This document shows positions 24,687 through 33,780 of a stretch of DNA of 64,000 bases, piece after piece. Origin of the DNA: an uncultured Oscillibacter sp. (GTDB lineage: Bacteria; Bacillota; Clostridia; Oscillospirales; Oscillospiraceae). The notes under the pieces were generated by a model. That model did not search any database. It was not told the DNA's origin and saw nothing but the letters and a program-made list of their open reading frames with translations. How positions within the stretch are numbered: the first letter of the stretch is position 1; each line of letters opens with the position of its first letter. The stretch is from assembly GCA_910578935.1 (NCBI GenBank), contig CAJTSM010000015.1, positions 5,821 to 69,820 on the forward strand. Reading direction: 5' to 3'. The translations under genes were made by a program, and so were the position numbers.

Positions 24687-26621
24687 ATGAAGCGTCTTGG
24701 GATTTACCTGGTTTACGACGATCAAGGGATCGTAGACCGCTACATCGGGCATTTTTTGAAAGAGCTGCGGCCCTGCGTCTCCACCCTGGCGGTGGTCTGC
24801 AACATGGAAACCATTGTCCGGGGGGAGGATATCCTGCGGCAGTACGCGGATCATATTTTCCTGCGGAAAAACATTGGCTTCGACGCCGGGGGCTTTAAGG
24901 ACGCCCTCTGCTCCTTCCTGGGCTGGGAGAAGGTCCGGGAATACGACGAGCTGGTGCTGGCCAACGACTCTACCATCGGCCCCTTTTACCCCATGCGGGA
25001 CATTTTCTCCAAAATGGACGGCAGGCCCCTGGACTTCTGGGGACTCACAATTCACGACGAAAAGCTCCACGAAAGCGGGTTTTACGCAGCAAGGCATGTG
25101 CAGAGCTTTTTCATTGCCGTCCGTTCCCGGATGCTGCACTCCGCTGAATTCCAGGATTTCTGGGAATCCATGCCCTACTATTCCTCCTTCAACTCGGTGA
25201 TCGAGGAATACGAGCTGCGCTTTACCCAGCGCTTCGCAGACCTGGGCTATACCTACGGCTCCCTGGCGGACACGGCGGCCAACGACTCGGAGGACCCCCG
25301 GGGAAATTTCAACCAATACGCCCTGATTCCCTATGAGCTGACGAAAAAGCGGGACTTTCCCTTTTTCAAAAAAGCGCCGATCATGTACGATCTCTGGGCC
25401 GACCAGTCGCAGCAGGAGTTCCGCCAGCTGGTGGACTACATCGACCGGGAAACGGATTACGATGTCGACCTCTTCTGGGAAAACGCCATACGCCGCTTCA
25501 ACGCCGCGGATCTCTACCGGATCTTCCACTTCCGCTATATCCTGCCGCCCTTCCGGCGGGCTCTGTCTTCCCGGACGGCGGTGGTGGTTTTCGTCTCCTG
25601 CGCCGGGTCTTTTGAACTTGTCTCCCCCTATCTGGAGGGGCTGCGGACATCCTGCCGGGTCGCCGTGTGCGCCGGGGAGGAGGACCTTTTGAACGAATAC
25701 CGGGCTTCCGGCTATGAATGCGCCGTCCTCTCCCCGGGGGACCGGCCGGCGTTCCTGGCCGGATACGCGGACTATGATTTCGTCTGCGTGATTCACGCCG
25801 CGGACCTTGCTCCGGGAGCCCAGGCCACCTCCATCGGTAAATCTCATTTTTACGGCATATGGGAAAACCTCCTGAAAAGCCCGGAACACGCCGCGGCTGT
25901 GGAGGAGTTGTTCGATCGGGAACCCCGGCTGGGGGTTCTGGCCGGTCCGTCCATCCTGTTCGGGCCCTATTTCGGCGGCTTGGGAAAGGGCTGGGACGGC
26001 CGTTACGGCCCCGTCTGCCGGGCGGCGGAGAAAATGGACCTGCACTGCCGCCTGGCGGAGGATAAACCGCCCTATCAGACGGCGGAGAACGTCTGGGTGC
26101 GGGGTTCCGTCCTGGCCAAGCTGAGCCGCATGGACCCGGAGGACGCGCCGCTCCTGCCCGATCTGTGGAGCTATCTGGCCCAGGACGCGGGCTATTATTC
26201 CGGCGTTGTCGAAAGCCCGGAGTTCGCCTCCATGAACGAGGCAAATCTCCAGTGGTATCTGGACCGGACCGCCCGCTGCGTCCGCGCCCAGTACGGGGCC
26301 TTTGAAACCTTCCCCGACATGCAGATGCTGCTTTTTCTGAACTCGCTGCGCGCTTTCAGCACGGACCACGCGCCGGTCTATATCTACGGCGTGGGACTTG
26401 TGGCGAAATACTATGAACCGCATATCCCCCGCAAGGACGGCTTCATCGTCTCCGACGGACAGCCCAAACCGGAGGAATTCTGCGGGTACCCCGTCCAATA
26501 CCTGTCCGAGCTCCAGCTCCCGGAGGGCGGCGGCATCATCCTGTGCCTGAACGAAAAAAACCAGCGGGAGGTGCTTCCCCTTTTGAAGGAGCGCGGAATC
26601 GACGAAATCTTCTGCGTATAG
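24687..26621 (+). CDS. Rhamnan synthesis F-type glycosyltransferase with C-terminal Rossmann module
   Basis: The 644-residue protein is dominated by a rhamnan synthesis F (PF05045) region, roughly 1-540: RLGIYLVYDDQGIVDRYI, NIGFDAGGFKDAL and YDELVLANDSTIGPFYPM. RgpF-type enzymes add rhamnose or related sugars to surface polysaccharides. The last 85 residues (from VYIYGVGLVAKYYE to GIDEIFCV) look like the same Rossmann module seen in its neighbours, here at the C terminus. No membrane helices. It lies in the run leading to rfbA, rfbC and rfbD, consistent with a dTDP-rhamnose user. Confidence 0.85.
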   Translation: MKRLGIYLVYDDQGIVDRYIGHFLKELRPCVSTLAVVCNMETIVRGEDILRQYADHIFLRKNIGFDAGGFKDALCSFLGWEKVREYDELVLANDSTIGPFYPMRDIFSKMDGRPLDFWGLTIHDEKLHESGFYAARHVQSFFIAVRSRMLHSAEFQDFWESMPYYSSFNSVIEEYELRFTQRFADLGYTYGSLADTAANDSEDPRGNFNQYALIPYELTKKRDFPFFKKAPIMYDLWADQSQQEFRQLVDYIDRETDYDVDLFWENAIRRFNAADLYRIFHFRYILPPFRRALSSRTAVVVFVSCAGSFELVSPYLEGLRTSCRVAVCAGEEDLLNEYRASGYECAVLSPGDRPAFLAGYADYDFVCVIHAADLAPGAQATSIGKSHFYGIWENLLKSPEHAAAVEELFDREPRLGVLAGPSILFGPYFGGLGKGWDGRYGPVCRAAEKMDLHCRLAEDKPPYQTAENVWVRGSVLAKLSRMDPEDAPLLPDLWSYLAQDAGYYSGVVESPEFASMNEANLQWYLDRTARCVRAQYGAFETFPDMQMLLFLNSLRAFSTDHAPVYIYGVGLVAKYYEPHIPRKDGFIVSDGQPKPEEFCGYPVQYLSELQLPEGGGIILCLNEKNQREVLPLLKERGIDEIFCV

Positions 26622-26640
26622 CCGGAGGAGGGAGGGCCTT

Positions 26641-27786
26641 ATGATCAGCGTCATCATCCCCATCTACAATGCCGGCGCATACCTGGAGCGCTGCCTGGAA
26701 AGTGTTTGCGGACAGACCTTCCGCGACCTGGAGATCCTTCTGGTGGACGACGGGTCCACGGATTCCAGCCCGCAGATCTGCCGGCGGTACCAGGCGGCGG
26801 ACAGCCGGGTTCAAGTGATCCGCCAGGAAAACGGCGGGCTCATCCGCGCAAGGCAGACCGGCGTCCGGGCGGCGTCCGGGGACTTTGTGGGCTGGACCGA
26901 CAGCGACGACTGGCTGGAGGCGGACTACTTCGCCCAGCTGGCCGCGGCGCAGGCGGCATCCGGGGCGGATTTCGTCGCCGCGAACCATTTCCACGACATC
27001 GGCGGGGATTCCAAGGTGGTGCGCAACCACATTCCGCCGGGCGTTTACCGCTGGCGGGAGCTGCTGCCAAACCTGCTCTACTCCGGAAGCTTTTTCTCCT
27101 TTGGGCTCCAGCCCCATGTGTACACAAAGCTCATCCGGCGGGACATCATCACCCGGGCGGAGCTGGCCATTGACCCCAGAATCCGCGCGGGAGAGGACGC
27201 GGCGGCCATTTATCCCAGCGTTCTGGAGGCGGAGCGGATCGCCGTCACCTCCATCTGCGGCTACCACTACGTGCAGCGGCAGGGGAGCATGGTGAAAACC
27301 GAAAACCCGGAGGAGCTCCAGCGCTTCCGCCTCCTTTACGATCACCTGGCAGGCGCCTTCGCCCAAAAGGGCGTCCTGGAGGAAATGCTTCCCCAGCTGC
27401 GGCAGTATGAAAAATACTTCCTGTTCTCCCGCCATATGAAGATATTGGACCAGCAGATTCTCCTGCCCTATGGGGGGATTCCTCTCCACAGCCGGGTTGT
27501 CATATACGGCGCCGGGGTTTTAGGGCAGAAAATGCAAGGCTATCTCTCGGAAGGCCGCCGGGCGGACGTTGTTTTGTGGATCGACAAAAACTACGCGGCC
27601 TACCAAAAGGCGGGCCTGGATGTACGGCCTCCGGAAGCGGTGCGGGATGCGAAAGGCCGGTACGATTTTGTCCTCATCGCCCATACGGAAGCATCCGCCG
27701 CCGGCGAGATGCGAAACCGCCTCTTGGACCTGGAAGTGCCGGAGGAGAAGATCCGCTGGTTTTCCCAGCGCTTCATTGACCGCTGA
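26641..27786 (+). CDS. GT2-family glycosyltransferase with C-terminal Rossmann module
   Basis: The 381-residue protein begins with a GT-A domain: VIIPIYNAGAYLERCLESV, DLEILLVDDGSTDSS, and the metal-binding WTDSDDW near 86-92. Residues about 284-381 form the Rossmann module (VVIYGAGVLGQKMQGYL, VVLWIDKNYAAYQKAGLDV, FVLIAHTEASAAGEM). It is a soluble sugar transferase acting in the locus; donor and acceptor are not known. The ribosome site GGAGGAGGGAGG is very strong, and the gap to the previous gene is 19 nt. Confidence 0.88.
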   Translation: MISVIIPIYNAGAYLERCLESVCGQTFRDLEILLVDDGSTDSSPQICRRYQAADSRVQVIRQENGGLIRARQTGVRAASGDFVGWTDSDDWLEADYFAQLAAAQAASGADFVAANHFHDIGGDSKVVRNHIPPGVYRWRELLPNLLYSGSFFSFGLQPHVYTKLIRRDIITRAELAIDPRIRAGEDAAAIYPSVLEAERIAVTSICGYHYVQRQGSMVKTENPEELQRFRLLYDHLAGAFAQKGVLEEMLPQLRQYEKYFLFSRHMKILDQQILLPYGGIPLHSRVVIYGAGVLGQKMQGYLSEGRRADVVLWIDKNYAAYQKAGLDVRPPEAVRDAKGRYDFVLIAHTEASAAGEMRNRLLDLEVPEEKIRWFSQRFIDR

Positions 27787-27848
27787 CGGATGTCCGGCCT
27801 GAAGGGCTGCTTCAAACTCTAGGAACCTACAACAGGGAGGAGAACGGT

Positions 27849-28727
27849 ATGAAAGGCATTGTGCTGGCTGGGGGCAGCGGAACGCGGCTGTACCCCCTGA
27901 CCCTGGCAACTTCCAAGCAGCTGCTGCCCATTTACGATAAACCCATGATTTTCTATCCCCTTTCCACGCTGATGCTGGCGGGAATCCGGGAGATTCTCAT
28001 CATCTCCACCCCCCAGGACCTCCCGAATTTTCAGCGGCTTTTGGGGGATGGGGAGCGGTACGGCCTCCGGCTCTCTTATAAAGAGCAGCCCTCCCCGGAC
28101 GGCCTTGCCCAGGCGTTCCTTTTGGGAGAGGATTTTATCGGCGGGGACCGCTGCGCCATGGTTTTGGGCGACAACATTTTCTACGGCGCGGGCCTGGGCG
28201 GCCACCTGCGAAAGGCCGTAAGCCAAGAAACCGGCGCCACGGTGTTCGGCTATTACGTGGAGGACCCGGAACGGTTCGGCGTTGTGGAGTTTGATGAGGC
28301 GGGCAGGGCGGTATCCATTGAGGAAAAACCCGCCCGGCCGAAGTCCAATTACGCGGTTACCGGGCTGTACTTCTACGATGAAACTGTCTGCCGCCGGGCG
28401 AAGTCTTTAAAACCCTCCGCCCGGGGGGAGCTGGAGATCACGGACTTGAACCGCCTGTATTTGGAAGAGGGGCTTTTAAACGTGGTGACCCTTGGGCGGG
28501 GCTATACCTGGATGGACACCGGGACGATTCAGGCGCTGTCGAAAGCGTCGGAATTCGTCCGGGTAATCGAATCCCGTGCGGGAATTTCCATCGCCGCACT
28601 GGAGGAGATCGCCTATCGAAACGGCTGGATTTCCAGTGAGGCGTTCGCGGATTCCATTGCCGGGTACGGAAATTCCAGCTATGGAACGCACTTGAAACGG
28701 GTGCTTGAAAACAAAATCATATATTAA
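27849..28727 (+). CDS. rfbA: Glucose-1-phosphate thymidylyltransferase
   Basis: The 292-residue enzyme joins dTTP and glucose-1-phosphate to give dTDP-glucose, first step of dTDP-L-rhamnose synthesis. Motifs are textbook: KGIVLAGGSGTRLYPLT, SKQLLPIYDKPMIFYPL, QPSPDGLAQAF, VLGDNIFYG and GYTWMDTGTIQAL. Length is normal. rfbC follows 15 nt later. The 4,6-dehydratase gene rfbB, needed between RfbA and RfbC, is absent from the window. Confidence 0.97.
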   Translation: MKGIVLAGGSGTRLYPLTLATSKQLLPIYDKPMIFYPLSTLMLAGIREILIISTPQDLPNFQRLLGDGERYGLRLSYKEQPSPDGLAQAFLLGEDFIGGDRCAMVLGDNIFYGAGLGGHLRKAVSQETGATVFGYYVEDPERFGVVEFDEAGRAVSIEEKPARPKSNYAVTGLYFYDETVCRRAKSLKPSARGELEITDLNRLYLEEGLLNVVTLGRGYTWMDTGTIQALSKASEFVRVIESRAGISIAALEEIAYRNGWISSEAFADSIAGYGNSSYGTHLKRVLENKIIY

Positions 28728-28741
28728 AGCGGAGGTGTCCT

Positions 28742-29281
28742 ATGAACGTGACGGAAACCAAGCTGGCCGGGTGTCTGATAATAGAGCCCCAGGTCTTCGG
28801 CGACCATAGGGGATGGTTTTACGAAAGCTATTCCAAGCGCAAGCTCCCTCAACTGCCGGAGGAATTTGTTCAGGACAACCATTCCTATACCCAGTCAAAG
28901 GGTACGGTCCGGGGCGTCCACTTTCAAAACAGCCCCGCGGCCCAGGGGAAGCTCGTCCGCTGCGTCCGGGGTTCCGTCCAGGATGTTGCCGTGGACCTGC
29001 GGCCGGATTCCCCAACCTATAAGCAGTGGATTATGGTGGAGCTCAGCGCGGAAAATCATAAAATGCTGTATCTGCCCCGGGGCTTTGGCCACGGCTTTTT
29101 ATCCCTGACGGACCATGTGGAATTCTTGTATAAAGCGGACGCCTATTACGCCCCGGAACTGGACCGGAGCATCCGCTGGAACGACCCGGAGCTCGGGATT
29201 CGCTGGGGAATCACATCGCCCATTTTGTCGGAAAAAGACGCGAAGGCGCCTTTTTTGAAAGACAGCGACATTAATTTTTAA
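28742..29281 (+). CDS. rfbC: dTDP-4-dehydrorhamnose 3,5-epimerase
   Basis: The 179-residue cupin enzyme epimerises C3 and C5 of dTDP-4-keto-6-deoxyglucose. Visible are EPQVFGDHRGWFYESYSK, FVQDNHSYTQSKGTVRGVHFQ (with the catalytic His in RGVHFQ), KLVRCVRGSVQDVAVDLR and LPRGFGHGFLSLTD. Normal length. Start at ATG behind GCGGAGGTG. Confidence 0.97.
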   Translation: MNVTETKLAGCLIIEPQVFGDHRGWFYESYSKRKLPQLPEEFVQDNHSYTQSKGTVRGVHFQNSPAAQGKLVRCVRGSVQDVAVDLRPDSPTYKQWIMVELSAENHKMLYLPRGFGHGFLSLTDHVEFLYKADAYYAPELDRSIRWNDPELGIRWGITSPILSEKDAKAPFLKDSDINF

Positions 29282-29301
29282 AATTGGGGAGGTTGTACCA
29301 T

Positions 29302-30330
29302 ATGGCTCCTGCCATCAACAATTTTAACGCGGACGAAAAAATCCTCCGCTATGTGGATAAGCTGGACTATTTTTTTAACGGGCACAAAACCCTGATTGTA
29401 ACGGAATTTGACCTGACGAACCGCTGCAACAACAAATGCCCCGGCTGCTGCGGCGTGAATGAAAACGGGGCGGAGCTCTCCCGGCACCAGATTGACCTAA
29501 TCGTGCGCAGTCTGGCCGGTATGGAGAACCAGGGCGTCATTCTGTCCGGCGGCGGAGAACCGCTGATCAGCCCTCATTTTTCCTATGCCGTGCGGGAACT
29601 GCGGAAAAACGGCATGAAGCTGGGGCTGAATTCCAACGGCCTCGCCCTGACGGAGGACCTGGCTGTGTTGATTGCCGAAAACTGCGAATACTTCCGAATC
29701 AGCTTAGACGCGGCCACGCCGGAGCTGTACCGCAAAACCCACGGAATGCCTCCGGCGGCCTTTGAGAAAACCGTTGAGAACATCCGGCTGTTTTCCCGGG
29801 TCAAACGGGAACTGCAATCCCCGGTAAGCTTTGGCGTCGGGTTCCTGACCAGCCGGGAAACCGCTCCGGAGATGGAGGCGTTTGTGGCGCTTGTCAAGGA
29901 GCGGGGCGCGGATTTTGCTCAGTTCCGGCCCTTTACCGGCGACCTGTACGACGCCACAGAAGAATACCTGCGGCTGAAGGAAGCCTACGAAACCCCCGAG
30001 TTTGGGGTACGGGCCTCTCTCCAAAAATACCGGGAGATGGGAACGGAGGGAAAGCGGAGCTATGACCGCTGCCGGGGCATGTTTTTCTCCACCGTTGTCA
30101 CTGCCGACGCCAAGGTCTTCGCCTGCCTCCACTACCGGCAGAACGACGCCTATTATTTGGGACAAATCACCGACGAGACATCCCTGGAGGATATTTTCAA
30201 AAGTGCCAGAATGCGGGAGGTCTACGCCTCCATCGACTGTTCCCAGTGCCCGGCCATGTGCCGCAACGACGTCTTTAACCGCACGCTGGACACGTTGTCT
30301 CTCGACGTGACCCACCGCGAATTTCTCTGA
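29302..30330 (+). CDS. Radical SAM enzyme with SPASM-like C terminus
   Basis: The 342-residue protein binds a 4Fe-4S cluster through CNNKCPGC (about 44-51) and shows the SAM-binding GGGEP motif. The C-terminal part has cysteines in a SPASM/Twitch-like order (DRCRGMFF, FACLHYR, CSQCPAMC), suggesting an extra cluster. It sits between rfbC and rfbD with tight spacing, so a sugar nucleotide, glycan or peptide tied to the glycan is a likely substrate; the exact reaction is unknown. ATG 29302 has GGGGAGG 9 nt upstream; a TTG at 29284 overlaps that site. Confidence 0.85.
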   Translation: MAPAINNFNADEKILRYVDKLDYFFNGHKTLIVTEFDLTNRCNNKCPGCCGVNENGAELSRHQIDLIVRSLAGMENQGVILSGGGEPLISPHFSYAVRELRKNGMKLGLNSNGLALTEDLAVLIAENCEYFRISLDAATPELYRKTHGMPPAAFEKTVENIRLFSRVKRELQSPVSFGVGFLTSRETAPEMEAFVALVKERGADFAQFRPFTGDLYDATEEYLRLKEAYETPEFGVRASLQKYREMGTEGKRSYDRCRGMFFSTVVTADAKVFACLHYRQNDAYYLGQITDETSLEDIFKSARMREVYASIDCSQCPAMCRNDVFNRTLDTLSLDVTHREFL

Positions 30331-30350
30331 CAAGAAAGAGGGGAAGCACA

Positions 30351-31211
30351 ATGAAGGTCTTGGTAACCGGCGTCCGGGGACAGCTGGGCCATGATGTCTG
30401 CCGGGAGCTGGAGCGCCGCGGGGTCGGGTATCTGGGCACCTCCTCGGCGGACATGGACATCACGGACCGGGAGGCCGTCCGCCGCCTGATGGAGTCGTAC
30501 CGGCCCGGCGCGGTGATTCACTGCGCGGCCCACACGGCTGTGGACCGGGCGGAGGAAGAGCCGGAGCGGGCCTTCCTGGTCAATGAAGCCGGGACGCGGA
30601 ACCTTGCGGAAGCCTGCCGCCGCGCCCGCGCGAAAATGGTATACCTCTCCACGGACTATGTATTTCCTGGCACGGGAACGCGGCCCTATGAGACGGATGA
30701 TCCCACCGGGCCGCTGAACGCCTATGGACGGAGCAAGCTGGCGGGCGAAGCGGCGGTCCGGGAACTTTTGGACGAGCACTTCATCGTGCGGATCTCCTGG
30801 GTCTTCGGCATCAACGGAGGCAATTTTGTCAAAACCATGCTCCGCCTGGTGGAAACCAGGGACACGGTACAGGTCGTAAACGATCAAATCGGGTCCCCGG
30901 CGTATACCGCGGACTTGGCCCCTTTGCTTTGCGGCATGGTACAGACGGAAGCCTATGGCATATACCACGCCACCAACGAAGGCTTTTGCTCTTGGGCGGA
31001 GTTTGCCGCGGAAATCTTCCGGGAAGCGGGAAAAGATATTTTGGTTCAGCCGGTGACGACGGCGGAATACACCGCGGCAAAGGCCCCCCGCCCCTTAAAT
31101 TCCAGGCTGAGTAAGCGCAGCCTGGCGGAAGCGGGCTTTTCATGCCTGCCCCCCTGGCAGGACGCGCTTTCGCGCTTTCTGCGGGAACTGCGCCGGCACG
31201 GCGGGTCCTGA
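30351..31211 (+). CDS. rfbD: dTDP-4-dehydrorhamnose reductase
   Basis: The 286-residue short-chain reductase makes dTDP-L-rhamnose. The NAD(P) loop VTGVRGQLGHDV, the strand KMVYLSTDYVF, the catalytic Tyr/Lys in YGRSKLAGE and the RISWVFG segment are all present. Normal length. It follows the radical SAM gene by 20 nt and precedes the nucleotidyltransferase-kinase fusion by 33 nt. Confidence 0.96.
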   Translation: MKVLVTGVRGQLGHDVCRELERRGVGYLGTSSADMDITDREAVRRLMESYRPGAVIHCAAHTAVDRAEEEPERAFLVNEAGTRNLAEACRRARAKMVYLSTDYVFPGTGTRPYETDDPTGPLNAYGRSKLAGEAAVRELLDEHFIVRISWVFGINGGNFVKTMLRLVETRDTVQVVNDQIGSPAYTADLAPLLCGMVQTEAYGIYHATNEGFCSWAEFAAEIFREAGKDILVQPVTTAEYTAAKAPRPLNSRLSKRSLAEAGFSCLPPWQDALSRFLRELRRHGGS

Positions 31212-31244
31212 TCCCCGGGCGCCCATCTCAAGGAGAGTACACAT

Positions 31245-32786
31245 ATGGACTACATCATTGTGCAGGCAGGCGGGAAGGGCTCCCGTTTGGGATATCTGAC
31301 CGCGAACCGGCCCAAAGCGCTGGTTCCGGTGGAAAACCTTCCCATGCTTTTCCACCTCTTTCAGAAATATCCGGATCACCGTTTCCTGATCATCGCGGAC
31401 TACCACAAGGAGGTCCTGCGGAGCTATCTGGACGCCTTTGCCGGCGTGAACTATCTGGTGGTGGACGCGGAGGGAACGGGAACCGCCTCCGGCGTCCGCC
31501 AGGCCCTTGCCCTTCTCCCGGAGGGGGAGCCGTTTATGCTGGTGTGGTCGGACCTGATCCTTCCTGCCGGCCTGCGGCTGCCGGAGGCCTATGAAGCCCG
31601 CGGGGGAACGCCGGAGGCGGACTACATCGGAATTTCCAAAACGTTCCCCTGCCGCTGGAAATACGAAGGCGGCGCCTTCTCTGAAGAACCCTCCACAAAG
31701 CAGGGTGTGGCGGGCTTTTTCCTGTTCACGGATAAGTCGAAGCTCCGGGATCTGCCAGAGAGCGGGGAACTGGTGCGCTGGATGCGGGACCGGGGAATGG
31801 AATTCTCCGAAATCAGCCTGGCGGGAACCAGAGAATACGGCCTTTTGGAGGAATTCGAAAAGCTGGGGCAGGAGAAATGCCGCCCCTTCAACCGAATCAC
31901 GGTGAACGGAGACGTCCTGACAAAAGAGCCGGTGGACGCTCAGGGACGAAGCCTGGCCGTCCGGGAGTGCGCCTGGTACGAAAAGGCCCGGCATCTCCGG
32001 ACCGGCGCGCTGCCCGCGATTTACGGCACGGACCCTTTGCGGATGGAATACATCCACGGCAGGAATATCTATGAATGCCGCCTTTCCCACGAAGAGAAAG
32101 CGCGGGTTCTGGAGACGCTTGTAAACGCGCTGCACCGCCTTCACGCCGCCGGGGACATTCCGGCGGACCCCTTCAGCATGAAGGAGGCCTATTTTCGAAA
32201 AACCATGAACCGGCTGGACAAAATCCGAAACCTGGTCCCCTTTGCCGGCCGGCGGGAGATCATTATAAACGGAAGACGCTGCCGGAACGTCTATTTTCAC
32301 CGGGACGCCCTGGAGCAGGCGCTGGAAAAGCTGTCCTGCGATCGCTTCCCCTTGATCCACGGCGACTGCACATTTTCCAACCTGATGCTGCGGGACGACG
32401 GCTCCCCGGTGCTGATTGATCCCCGGGGCTATTTCGGTTTTACGGAGTTCTACGGCGACGTCCGGTACGACTGGGCAAAGCTGTACTATTCCATCGCCGG
32501 CAATTACGACCGCTTCAATCTGAAGCAGTTCCGGCTGGAGATCGGCGGGCCCCACGGCTCCGCCGGAACGGCGCTTCCCGAGGGGGAGGTCCGGCTGGAC
32601 ATCGCCTCCAACGGGTGGGAAGGTCTGGAGGATACCTTTTTCTCCCTGACCGGGGCCGACCCGGCGGAAATCCGCCTGCTGCACGGGGTAATCTGGCTGT
32701 CCCTGACCACCTACGCCTGGCAGGACTACGATTCCGTCTGCGGGGCCTTTTACAACGGGCTCTACCATCTGGAGGAAGCGCTATGA
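31245..32786 (+). CDS. Nucleotidyltransferase fused to an APH-like sugar or choline kinase
   Basis: The 513-residue protein is a fusion. Residues 1-225 form a sugar-1-phosphate-type nucleotidyltransferase (IIVQAGGKGSRLGYLT, RPKALVPVENLPM). Residues about 230-513 form an aminoglycoside-phosphotransferase-fold kinase with the catalytic loop LIHGDCTFSNLML and the metal Asp in LIDPRGYFGF. The pair would phosphorylate a sugar (or an alcohol such as choline) and then activate it with NTP. LicA/LicC (phosphocholine) and heptose kinase/guanylyltransferase (HddA/HddC) are two models. The next gene's SIS isomerase favours a sugar. ATGA overlap with that gene. Confidence 0.85.
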   Translation: MDYIIVQAGGKGSRLGYLTANRPKALVPVENLPMLFHLFQKYPDHRFLIIADYHKEVLRSYLDAFAGVNYLVVDAEGTGTASGVRQALALLPEGEPFMLVWSDLILPAGLRLPEAYEARGGTPEADYIGISKTFPCRWKYEGGAFSEEPSTKQGVAGFFLFTDKSKLRDLPESGELVRWMRDRGMEFSEISLAGTREYGLLEEFEKLGQEKCRPFNRITVNGDVLTKEPVDAQGRSLAVRECAWYEKARHLRTGALPAIYGTDPLRMEYIHGRNIYECRLSHEEKARVLETLVNALHRLHAAGDIPADPFSMKEAYFRKTMNRLDKIRNLVPFAGRREIIINGRRCRNVYFHRDALEQALEKLSCDRFPLIHGDCTFSNLMLRDDGSPVLIDPRGYFGFTEFYGDVRYDWAKLYYSIAGNYDRFNLKQFRLEIGGPHGSAGTALPEGEVRLDIASNGWEGLEDTFFSLTGADPAEIRLLHGVIWLSLTTYAWQDYDSVCGAFYNGLYHLEEAL

Positions 32787-33391
32787 TCCCCTATTTTGAA
32801 AAGCAGCTGGATGAGATCCAGCGGTCCGTCCGCTCCCTGGACATAGACAGTTTCCGCCAATGGGTGGAAGACGCTGCGCGCGCCCTTAAAAACGGCCGGA
32901 AGGTCGTCGTGTCCGGCTTGGGCAAAAACGTGCCCATCTGCGAAAAATTCGTGGGTTCCATGATCTCCCTGGGACTGGACGCCTATTTCCTGCACACCAA
33001 CTCGGCGGTGCACGGCGATATGGGCATCGTCAAGGACGGTGATCTGGTCATTCTCCTCTCCAAGAGCGGGGAGACGGCGGAGTCCATCTACCTGGCCCGG
33101 CTGCTGCGGGAGAGACGCGCCGTCATGTGGCTTTTGACCTTCACCCGGGAAAGCACGCTGGCCCGGGAGATTCCAAACCGCATCGTGCTGGACCTGGAGC
33201 ATGAGGGCGACCCATGGAACATCATGCCCAACAACTCCACAACCGTCAACCTGATCGTGTTACAGGGCCTGGCCATGCAGACTGCGGCGAAACTGGGACT
33301 GGAGCTGGAGGACTTTAAACGGAACCATCCCGGCGGCAGGATCGGCGAACTGCTGCGCCATTCCGGCGGGGCGCCGGAGGGAGGCATTTGA
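32783..33391 (+). CDS. SIS-domain sugar-phosphate isomerase
   Basis: The 202-residue protein is a single SIS domain: GRKVVVSGLGKNVPICEKF, LHTNSAVHGDMGIV, VILLSKSGETAESIYLARLL and NHPGGRIGELL at the end. The NHPGG tail resembles KpsF/GutQ/KdsD arabinose-5-phosphate isomerases, but the CBS domains are missing, as in stand-alone forms. GmhA (sedoheptulose-7-phosphate isomerase) is the other SIS enzyme that feeds nucleotide-sugar kinases. It overlaps the kinase fusion (ATGA) and the next gene (TTGA), so the three are co-translated. Confidence 0.85.
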   Translation: MIPYFEKQLDEIQRSVRSLDIDSFRQWVEDAARALKNGRKVVVSGLGKNVPICEKFVGSMISLGLDAYFLHTNSAVHGDMGIVKDGDLVILLSKSGETAESIYLARLLRERRAVMWLLTFTRESTLAREIPNRIVLDLEHEGDPWNIMPNNSTTVNLIVLQGLAMQTAAKLGLELEDFKRNHPGGRIGELLRHSGGAPEGGI

Positions 33392-33777
33392 CGGCCATGC
33401 ACACGGACAGCGGACAGAGTGAGCGGCTGCGCCGCCTGGAGGCGGCGCTGGAGCACTATGACAGGATTTACTTCATTCCCGGCAAGGACCCGGCGGAGCG
33501 GGTCCTTGCCGCCGGGCTGGCCCGGCGGGCCGCCGGCGGGCGGGCGGAATCCTCTATTTTAATCTTATCGCCCCTTGCCCCGCCGGACTCCGCCGGCAGG
33601 GTCTGGCGGCAGATTTCAGAACAGGACAGCGACGCGCTTTACCGGCTCTACCATCTCTATGAGTTTTCCGACCGCTTTCAAATCCTCACCCGGGACCAGC
33701 GTTTCGGAGGGCTCCTGAATCTGATGGACACCGGCGTCCTGCTTTCGGACGAGCTGCTCGCGGCATTGACGGTTTGA
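33388..33777 (+). CDS. Unknown small protein in the glycan locus
   Basis: The 129-residue soluble protein was not recognised. It has a helical N terminus (RLRRLEAALEHY), a strand RIYFIPGKDPAERVL, a hydrophobic strand SSILILSPL, then an acidic, tyrosine-rich helix region and NLMDTGVLLSDELLAAL. The TTG start overlaps the SIS stop codon; ATG 33397 is an alternative. Its stop lies 3 nt before the next ATG, which has no ribosome site of its own, so the two are probably coupled. It may be a partner of the GT9-like protein. Confidence 0.6.
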   Translation: MTAMHTDSGQSERLRRLEAALEHYDRIYFIPGKDPAERVLAAGLARRAAGGRAESSILILSPLAPPDSAGRVWRQISEQDSDALYRLYHLYEFSDRFQILTRDQRFGGLLNLMDTGVLLSDELLAALTV

Positions 33778-33780
33778 CAT

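Noticed and set aside
24660..26663. 667-codon minus frame opposite the RgpF-type gene
   Set aside because: Antisense shadow; composition typical of reversed GC-rich coding.
31140..32768. 542-codon minus frame opposite the nucleotidyltransferase-kinase fusion
   Set aside because: Antisense shadow of a gene with clear motifs.
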